A stretch of 13,535 nt of DNA, taken from NCBI GenBank assembly GCA_030950825.1, contig JAUZQT010000089.1:1-13535 (forward strand), written 5' to 3'. The stretch is from Mariprofundaceae bacterium. GTDB taxonomy: Bacteria > Pseudomonadota > Zetaproteobacteria > Mariprofundales > Mariprofundaceae. The notes under the pieces were generated by a model, which worked only from the letters and a program-made list of their open reading frames with translations, was not told where the DNA came from and did no database searches. Of this stretch, positions 8,432-13,535 are shown piece by piece (the first letter of the stretch is position 1; each line of letters starts with the position of its first letter). A program made the translations under genes and the position numbers.

Positions 8432-8565
8432 GTGATGATTGCGGAGAAAGGGGCAAGCAAGGGCACGACAGCCTCCTAGGTACTACCCAATTCTTCTGGT
8501 CTATAAGCCCAAGGTCTGAATTGGCATTGGATAAACCTATAAGCAGCGATGATTTCCATCATCAC
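8432..8565 (+). promoter_or_regulatory. Candidate structured leader with mutually exclusive helices upstream of the phosphatase gene
   Basis: GTGATGAT (8432-8439) is perfectly complementary to ATCATCAC (8558-8565), which is also the 3' arm of the terminator hairpin at 8545-8566. The two pairings exclude each other. Between them lie an inverted repeat CCAATTC (8487-8493) / GAATTGG (8518-8524), a possible GGC (8452-8454) / GCC (8471-8473) pairing, and a direct repeat CTATAAGC (8501-8508 and 8537-8544). This is the layout of an attenuator or riboswitch-like leader. I see no match to a known riboswitch consensus and no strong promoter upstream. Regulation is inference from pairing alone. Confidence 0.35.
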
Positions 8566-8570
8566 TTTTT
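8545..8570 (+). terminator. Intrinsic terminator just upstream of the phosphatase start
   Basis: The stem is AGCGATGAT / ATCATCACT with one C-A mismatch and a TTCC loop (8554-8557), followed by a TTTTT run ending at 8570. It would end transcripts from the OmpA-like operon, or act as an attenuator, because the ribosome binding site AAGG (8577-8580) and the ATG at 8588 follow immediately. The stem is AT-rich and of moderate strength. Confidence 0.6.
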
Positions 8571-8587
8571 ATTGTTAAGGTGCTCGA

Positions 8588-10219
8588 ATGCCTCATAGTC
8601 GATTATCCGTATGGCGTTTTATCTTTTCTTTTTGGCCGCTTTTGTTGGTTTTCATTCTAGCGCAATGGGCAGTACGGACGTTGGCCAATAGCGCATCCAT
8701 CGCGATTCCTTGGTGGCTGTCTTCGATTGACCTCATTGTATTCATTGCAGTATTTTCTAGTGCCGCGGTTTGGGTTTATAAACCACTCAAACAAGCCCCT
8801 TTATGGTTAAAAAAATCATCGCGGCGTTCATTGCAAGGCTTGGAGCAAACCATCGCCTTATTGCCTGAGCGAGCCTTTAAAGGATTTTTTATTGCGGGCT
8901 TGTGTTGCGCACTTTATTTGATTGCGGTGTTATCGCTTGGTGCTGCCGTAAGTCATGTTGTTTTGACCCCACGTATGTTTGCGGCTTTGGCATTATCACT
9001 GTTGTATGGTGTGGGTGTGCTTGCACCCAGTATGGGCTTAGCCATGACCATTGCATACAGCGTATCTGTGCGGCGCGAACTAGCAAAACAAGGGCTTTTC
9101 TTGCATACGCTTAGCAATCAGCATGGGTATATTTTACGTTGGAATAAAGTTTCGCGCCGCCCGTGGGTTATCTTTATGATTACCAGTGCTTTGCCAGCCA
9201 GTATTTTGGCATTTTTTGTGTACCTTATCTTGGGCACAGACACAGCTTTTGAGCGTCAGTTTATCTTGTTGCAAGCGGGTGTATTGTTTATCGGGTTAAT
9301 ATTGGCGGGAGCATGGCTTGTTCATACGGTTGGCAAGACGCTAAAGCAGGTTATGGCAAGCTTTTCTGACGGCTTGCAGCGCATGCGTGAAGGTCAATTT
9401 GATGAGCCTGTGGCGGTGTTGAGTGATGATGAATTTGGTGTTTTAGCGAAGGGGATGAATACAGCCTTTGGTGGGCTGCGTGAGCGAGAAGAGCTAAAGC
9501 ATGGTCTGGAAATTGCGTCCGAGATTCATCATGTGATGTTGCCTGTTCAAGCGCCCAAAATTCCAGCCTATGATATTCTGGGTTTTGAACAAAGTTGTGA
9601 ATCTGTTGGTGGAGATTATTATGATCATATTGTGCTCCCCGATGGGCGTGTGTGGCTGGTGCTCGCCGATGTGGCTGGTAAGGGCTATCCAGCGGCACTG
9701 ACGGTGGCCAATTTGCGGGCGATGCTGCATGCGCTGGCGCATTTGGAATTAGCTTTTGAAAAGGCCGCTGAATATATCAATGATACATTGTGTGATACAC
9801 TAACAAATGGACGCTTTGTCACCTTATTTTTGGCAAAACTGCAACCGAAATCCCATACTTTACTTTGGTTGAATGCTGGGCATATTCCAGCTTTATTGTG
9901 TCGGAATGGCGAGATTGAAAGATTAAAAGCGTCCGCTCCACCCATGGGCTTGCTGCCAGGATTAAAATTTGAAGTATCACACTGCAAGCTTGAAGAAAAT
10001 GATACTTTATTGGTATATAGCGACGGTATTACCGAGGCACGTGAGCATGAGAGTGGTGCCTTGTTTGGTGAGGCAAGGTTAAGTGCATGGCTCAAAGAGC
10101 ATGATAAAAGTGATATTAGGATTTTATCACAACAGCTTCAAGATGAATTGAATGATTTTGGCGAGGTGGCAGCCGATGATGATGTCACCATGCTTTGGTT
10201 GCGCCGAAAAGCGGGTTAG
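8588..10219 (+). CDS. Membrane HAMP-domain SpoIIE/RsbU-type PP2C serine phosphatase
   Basis: Metal-dependent serine/threonine phosphatase of the SpoIIE family, which typically dephosphorylates an anti-anti-sigma (STAS) protein in a partner-switching pathway. The protein has 543 residues. About six transmembrane helices are predicted (roughly 11-30, 45-63, 98-120, 129-158, 192-215, 225-247). A HAMP linker follows at about 248-300, then the catalytic domain at 310-540. Metal-binding motifs are GGDYYD (341-346), DVAGKG (361-366), SDG (478-480) and ADDDVT (529-534), all intact, plus the family stretch LNAGHIPAL (428-436). No separate periplasmic sensor domain or receiver domain is visible, so input would come through the membrane helices or a partner. 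No STAS or anti-sigma gene lies nearby. The start has AAGG at 8577-8580. A terminator overlaps the 3' end. Confidence 0.93.
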   Translation: MPHSRLSVWRFIFSFWPLLLVFILAQWAVRTLANSASIAIPWWLSSIDLIVFIAVFSSAAVWVYKPLKQAPLWLKKSSRRSLQGLEQTIALLPERAFKGFFIAGLCCALYLIAVLSLGAAVSHVVLTPRMFAALALSLLYGVGVLAPSMGLAMTIAYSVSVRRELAKQGLFLHTLSNQHGYILRWNKVSRRPWVIFMITSALPASILAFFVYLILGTDTAFERQFILLQAGVLFIGLILAGAWLVHTVGKTLKQVMASFSDGLQRMREGQFDEPVAVLSDDEFGVLAKGMNTAFGGLREREELKHGLEIASEIHHVMLPVQAPKIPAYDILGFEQSCESVGGDYYDHIVLPDGRVWLVLADVAGKGYPAALTVANLRAMLHALAHLELAFEKAAEYINDTLCDTLTNGRFVTLFLAKLQPKSHTLLWLNAGHIPALLCRNGEIERLKASAPPMGLLPGLKFEVSHCKLEENDTLLVYSDGITEAREHESGALFGEARLSAWLKEHDKSDIRILSQQLQDELNDFGEVAADDDVTMLWLRRKAG

Positions 10220-10244
10220 GTGTTTTCCCGCTCCCCCTTTTTTT
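10210..10244 (+). terminator. Probable intrinsic terminator after the phosphatase gene
   Basis: AGCGGG (10210-10215) pairs perfectly with CCCGCT (10227-10232). The left arm overlaps the end of the coding sequence. The stem is followed by five C and then seven T (10238-10244). The C stretch between stem and T-run is unusual, so termination efficiency is uncertain. Confidence 0.5.
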
Positions 10245-10300
10245 AAAATGACACCATTATTCATTGGAAATAATTCTGATTGGATGATGCTGGAGATAGT

Positions 10301-11686
10301 ATGATAGATAAGACAACACGAATTGAAAGCGATTCGATGGGCGAAATGCAGCTGCCAGTCGATGCCATGTATGGTGCATCAACGGCGCGGGCAGTTGAAA
10401 ACTTCCCTGTTTCCAATTTGCGTTTTTCTCGAAGCTTTATCAAGGCATTGGGGCGCATCAAGCAATCTGCGGCCAAGGTGAATGCGGATTTGGGGAAGCT
10501 CGATGCTATGCCCAGCATGCTAATTGCCCAAGCCGCCGATGAAGTTGCTGATGGGAATTGGGATGCGCATTTTATACTGGATATTTTTCAGACAGGTTCG
10601 GGCACATCCACCAATATGAATGCCAATGAGGTGATTGCACATCGCTGTGCGCAATTGGATATATCGGCGAAGGTTCATCCCAATGATCATGTGAATATGG
10701 GACAATCTTCCAATGATGTCATCCCTTCGGCCATTCATGTTGCGGCAGTGGATGTTCTGGTATATCAATTATTGCCATCGTTGCAGCATTTGCATGGTGT
10801 TCTACAGGATAAGTCGAATGCCATGATGGATGTGGTGAAAATTGGCCGTACACATTTGATGGATGCCACCCCGATTACTTTGGGGCAGGAAATTTCAGCT
10901 TGGGCACGCCAGATAGAGCTTGCGATGCAACGATTGCAAGCCTGCTTGCCACGTATAACGGAATTAGCGCAAGGTGGCACAGCTGTGGGTACAGGCTTGA
11001 ACACCCATCCTGAATTTGGCGCACGCATGGCTGCGGAATTATCTAAGCACTACGGCGTGACATTCAATGAAGCCAAAAATCATTTTGAGGCGCAGGCGGC
11101 GCAGGATGCAGCAGTAGATCTTTCTGGTGCGTTGCGAACATTGGCCGTTTCGCTGGTGAAAATTGCCAATGATGTGCGTATTTTGAATATGGGGCCACGT
11201 TGTGGACTGGGTGAAATAACGATTCCTGCCGTGCAACCAGGCTCATCCATTATGCCAGGCAAGGTGAATCCTGTGATTGCTGAATCCATGGCGCAAGTCT
11301 GTGCACAGGTGATTGGTAATGATGCGGCGATTGCCTTTGGTGGTGCATCTGGCTTGCTTGATTTGAATGTGATGCTGCCAGTGATGGCGCACAACCTTCT
11401 TGAATCTGAAACGATTTTGGCCAATGCGGTGATGATGTTTGCCGATAAATGTATGGTAGGGCTTGAAGCCAATCGTGAAAAATGTGAACAGCAGATTGAA
11501 TGGAGCATGAGCATGGTGACATCGCTGGCTCCAATCTTGGGTTACGATAAAGCCTCTGCACTTGCCAAGCAAGCTGTAAAAGAAGGGAAAACTGTGCGGG
11601 CACTGTGTGTGGAGTTGGGTCTTTTTTCTGAATCTGAGCTGAATACACTGCTTGATCCTACCACCATGCTGCATCCTAAAGTATAG
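10301..11686 (+). CDS. fumC: Fumarate hydratase class II (fumarase C)
   Basis: Catalyses reversible hydration of fumarate to L-malate in the citric acid cycle, as an iron-independent homotetramer in the cytoplasm. The protein has 461 residues. The superfamily signature GSSIMPGKVNP, carrying the catalytic-loop serine, is present, as are TGSGTSTNMNANEV, HPNDHVNMGQSSND and GRTHLMDATP with its catalytic-site His. The start at ATG 10301 has GGAG at 10292-10295. A TTG at 10280 in the same frame would add seven residues with no ribosome binding site of its own, so it is rejected. Several stretches (VENFP, HLMDA-P-TLGQE, GGTAVGTGLN, IGNDAAIA-GGA) resemble the actinobacterial fumarase branch more than E. 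coli FumC. Aspartase shares the signature but is less likely. A gap of only 18 bases separates it from the next gene. Confidence 0.92.
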   Translation: MIDKTTRIESDSMGEMQLPVDAMYGASTARAVENFPVSNLRFSRSFIKALGRIKQSAAKVNADLGKLDAMPSMLIAQAADEVADGNWDAHFILDIFQTGSGTSTNMNANEVIAHRCAQLDISAKVHPNDHVNMGQSSNDVIPSAIHVAAVDVLVYQLLPSLQHLHGVLQDKSNAMMDVVKIGRTHLMDATPITLGQEISAWARQIELAMQRLQACLPRITELAQGGTAVGTGLNTHPEFGARMAAELSKHYGVTFNEAKNHFEAQAAQDAAVDLSGALRTLAVSLVKIANDVRILNMGPRCGLGEITIPAVQPGSSIMPGKVNPVIAESMAQVCAQVIGNDAAIAFGGASGLLDLNVMLPVMAHNLLESETILANAVMMFADKCMVGLEANREKCEQQIEWSMSMVTSLAPILGYDKASALAKQAVKEGKTVRALCVELGLFSESELNTLLDPTTMLHPKV

Positions 11687-11704
11687 ACATATTTTGGTTA
11701 AAAC

Positions 11705-12220
11705 ATGGAAAAATTAAAAGATATTCATTTACCTGCGCCTGAAGCTTGGTGGTATATGGCATGGGGCTGGTACCTTGTTATTGGATTGCTGTTGCTTCTT
11801 CTTATTGGACTTTATATTGCTTTGCCGCATATAAAGCGGTGGCGCAAAAAAAATCGTGGTAAACAAGCCTTAAAGGATGATGTGCAGCATACCTTGCTGG
11901 CGATGCGCACCGATTATGCAAAAAATCATGATGGGCTTGCATTATTGGGCGAGATTTCTATTTTTTTGCGCCGTGTTTGCGTGACTGTATTTGAGCAGGA
12001 TAAACATGCAGGTTTGATTCAGGATGCTTGGCTAATTTTTTTGGATGAACAATGGGGATCGCACAAGCCCACGCAATGTTTTGCAGATGAACCTGTTGCA
12101 GGTTTATTGAAATATGGTGCATACCAACCCGATATGGATGAAACAAATCTGAAACATGTCGAAGCATTGCTTGAATTAAGCGGAAAATGGGTAAAGGTGG
12201 TATTAAAGCATCATGTTTGA
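11705..12220 (+). CDS. DUF4381 membrane protein of a MoxR/Bat-type cluster
   Basis: A 171-residue protein with the DUF4381 N-terminal motif LKDIHLPAPEAWW (residues 4-16), one transmembrane helix at about 20-42, a basic stretch (about 44-56) and a cytoplasmic helical domain. Proteins of this family sit in operons with a MoxR ATPase, a DUF58 protein and VWA-domain BatA/BatB proteins, and are thought to belong to a membrane complex linked to protein folding or stress tolerance. No biochemical activity is established. Here it overlaps the following VWA gene by eight bases, supporting joint expression. The MoxR and DUF58 genes normally upstream are absent; fumC takes their place. The ribosome binding site is weak. 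Confidence 0.85.
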   Translation: MEKLKDIHLPAPEAWWYMAWGWYLVIGLLLLLLIGLYIALPHIKRWRKKNRGKQALKDDVQHTLLAMRTDYAKNHDGLALLGEISIFLRRVCVTVFEQDKHAGLIQDAWLIFLDEQWGSHKPTQCFADEPVAGLLKYGAYQPDMDETNLKHVEALLELSGKWVKVVLKHHV

Positions 12221-13205
12221 GTTCGCTTTTCCTTGGGTTTTATTGTTGTTTCCCATGCCATGGTTGGCGCGGCGCTGGCTTCCTGTGGTACAAAAGAAAG
12301 CACCAAGCGGCTTGTATATTCCGTTTGCAGATGATTTTAGAGTTGCAGGAAAGGCTGCCAAATCCACGGTGCCACGGCATCGGATATGGTTGATGCTGGC
12401 TTTTGCATCTTGGATTTTATTGTTGCTGGCTGCTGCAAAACCGCAGTGGCTGGGTGATCCTGTTGAGGTATCTCGCAGTGGCCGTGATGTCATGTTGGCG
12501 GTCGACTTATCGGGTAGTATGCAGATGCAGGATTTCGTATTGCGTGGTAAGCAGGTGGATCGTTTGACGGCAACCAAGCTTGTTGCAGGCGATTTTATCA
12601 AACGCCGTGAAGGTGATCGTTTGGGGCTTATTTTGTTTGGTACTCAAGCCTATTTGCAAACACCATTAAGCTTTGATCGGGTGACTGTGAATGTATTTTT
12701 ACAGGAAGCGGCGATTGGTTTGGCTGGTGAAAAAACGGCGATTGGTGATGCGATTGGTTTGGCAGTCAAGCGTTTGAAAGATAAAGAAAACATTTCTGAA
12801 CTGGTGCTTATTTTATTAACAGATGGCGTGAATACAGCTGGTGAACTTTCGCCCGAAGAAGGTATTGCTTTGGCAAAAAAAATTGGCCTTCGTATTCATA
12901 CCATTGGCATTGGTGCATCGGCCATGACGGTCTCATCTTTTTTTGGAAATCGTACCGTCAATCCATCGGCTGATTTGGATGAAGCAATGTTGAGATCCAT
13001 AGCCGAGCAAACGGGTGGGCAATACTTCCGCGCCCATGATACCCAAGAGCTTGAAAAAATTTATGCGGTCATTGATAAGCTTGAGCCTGTTGATGGTGAT
13101 GTGCAGATGTTTCGGCCTGTTCAAGCACTATTTATGTTCCCTTTGGGACTGGCAATGTTGTTGTCTTCGATAATTCTATTGTTTCGTTCTAGGAGACTGT
13201 CCTAA
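12213..13205 (+). CDS. batA: BatA-like von Willebrand factor A domain membrane protein
   Basis: A 330-residue protein with the BatA layout: an N-terminal membrane helix (about 5-22), a second helix (about 58-75), a VWA domain (about 90-290) and a C-terminal membrane helix (about 305-325). The metal-ion-dependent adhesion site is complete: DLSGS (98-102), the Thr of GEKTAIGDA (T175) and TDG (203-205). Such proteins are predicted to present a periplasmic VWA domain for protein-protein contacts in the aerotolerance (Bat) complex. The ATG at 12213 lies inside the end of the DUF4381 gene. Length is normal for the family, although the C-terminus ends abruptly (RSRRLS) where the intact gene cluster stops. 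The usual downstream batB gene is absent. The batA symbol rests on architecture and the DUF4381 neighbour. Confidence 0.87.
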   Translation: MFEFAFPWVLLLFPMPWLARRWLPVVQKKAPSGLYIPFADDFRVAGKAAKSTVPRHRIWLMLAFASWILLLLAAAKPQWLGDPVEVSRSGRDVMLAVDLSGSMQMQDFVLRGKQVDRLTATKLVAGDFIKRREGDRLGLILFGTQAYLQTPLSFDRVTVNVFLQEAAIGLAGEKTAIGDAIGLAVKRLKDKENISELVLILLTDGVNTAGELSPEEGIALAKKIGLRIHTIGIGASAMTVSSFFGNRTVNPSADLDEAMLRSIAEQTGGQYFRAHDTQELEKIYAVIDKLEPVDGDVQMFRPVQALFMFPLGLAMLLSSIILLFRSRRLS

Positions 13206-13535
13206 GTTCCCGTCAGGTTCGCAGAAATGTAGCGTTACGCCTTTGTCGCCATCATCTTACTCAATCCACGCAATCTGTTGAAAGTCTCACTCCTTTTTAA
13301 ACTGTTGACGCACTTGCCCGGTAATCTTCATCTCTGGTGATTAATACCCAGGCCGCCATTTCACGTCCGTTTTTAAATGCTTTGCCATCGGAAACAGGCT
13401 CTTTTGAATTTTAAGTGGGTAAGAATCATAATTTTGACATCTTGTTAGAAATTAGGGTAATCATATCACAATTAGATATTCACCCAGTCACTATGCTCTT
13501 CTGATGTTAAAATGAGCTTCAAAATTGCCTAGAAT
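13206..13535. other. Gene-free 330-base tail holding insertion-sequence debris
   Basis: No frame on either strand is open long enough to be a convincing gene. The stretch holds the IS110-type fragment listed separately and an AT-rich right part. The latter contains TTGACA (13434-13439) with only a weak -10 candidate (TAATCA) 18 bases on. A 16-codon minus-strand frame containing LTSEEHSDWVNI near 13470-13520 is too short to assign. No batB, no terminator and no tRNA were seen. Confidence 0.6.
13297..13410 (-). pseudogene. Decayed fragment of an IS110-family transposase
   Basis: Reading the minus strand leftward from about 13401 gives EPV followed by SDGKAFKNGREMAAWV. This matches the conserved block of the C-terminal (transposase_20) domain of IS110-family transposases, usually followed by a GLxPR segment. 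Here the following residues (LITRDEDY) no longer fit the family, and a stop occurs at 13299-13297. An in-frame stop also lies directly upstream at about 13411-13413. Only some 40 codons remain, so it is a non-functional remnant. The match is recognised by eye from a short motif. Confidence 0.55.

Noticed and set aside
8441..8530. Possible c-di-GMP-I (GEMM) riboswitch, from the GGGGCAAGC and ACGACAGCC stretches
   Set aside because: The conserved ACGCAAAGCC core and the downstream GGTAGC...GTTACC tetraloop-receptor region are missing, and the expected stem between the two halves does not form.
11080..11674. Several minus-strand open frames of 130-145 codons inside fumC
   Set aside because: They overlap a highly conserved enzyme, have Cys/Ser- or His-rich random-like composition and no ribosome binding site or domain.
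13434..13464. Sigma-70-like promoter (TTGACA with TAATCA at 18 bases)
   Set aside because: Only the -35 box is good. The -10 is poor and no gene follows within the window.

Overview
The window reads as chromosomal DNA of a Gram-negative proteobacterium. It encodes an inner-membrane type II secretion platform, a lipobox-bearing OmpA/glycine-zipper protein, a class II fumarase and aerotolerance-type (Bat) proteins. Composition is moderately AT-leaning. I cannot name the genus from sequence alone. A marine or freshwater lineage such as the Zetaproteobacteria or a gammaproteobacterium would fit, but that is a guess.

Layout, all genes on the + strand: (1) 1-2928, the Res (helicase/endonuclease) subunit of a type III restriction-modification system, cut at its 5' end by the window edge. 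(2) 2929-3103, a 175-base gap packed with small palindromes. (3) 3104-7388, gspJ-gspK-gspL-gspM-gspN, tightly packed with 4-base start/stop overlaps: the distal half of a type II secretion (general secretory pathway) operon. The genes normally upstream (gspC to gspI) are absent here, and the Res gene sits in their place. (4) 7438-8364, an OmpA-family lipoprotein and a small unrecognised protein. (5) 8365-8587, a leader region ending in an intrinsic terminator directly before the next ribosome binding site. (6) 8588-10219, a membrane-anchored HAMP + SpoIIE/RsbU-type PP2C phosphatase, followed by a probable terminator. (7) 10301-11686, class II fumarase. (8) 11705-13205, a DUF4381 protein and a BatA-like von Willebrand A protein with overlapping ends. 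(9) 13206-13535, no intact gene, with a decayed IS110-family transposase fragment on the minus strand.

Functionally, the Gsp block would build the inner-membrane assembly platform and the pseudopilus tip of a type II secretion system. The DUF4381/VWA pair resembles part of a MoxR/Bat operon whose other members are not present in this window.

No clear new multi-gene system was found. The most intriguing non-coding signals are the triple-hairpin cluster before gspJ and the terminator/alternative-helix leader before the phosphatase. Both edges of the gsp-to-bat stretch look like sites of genome rearrangement, with an R-M gene on the left and an insertion-sequence remnant on the right.
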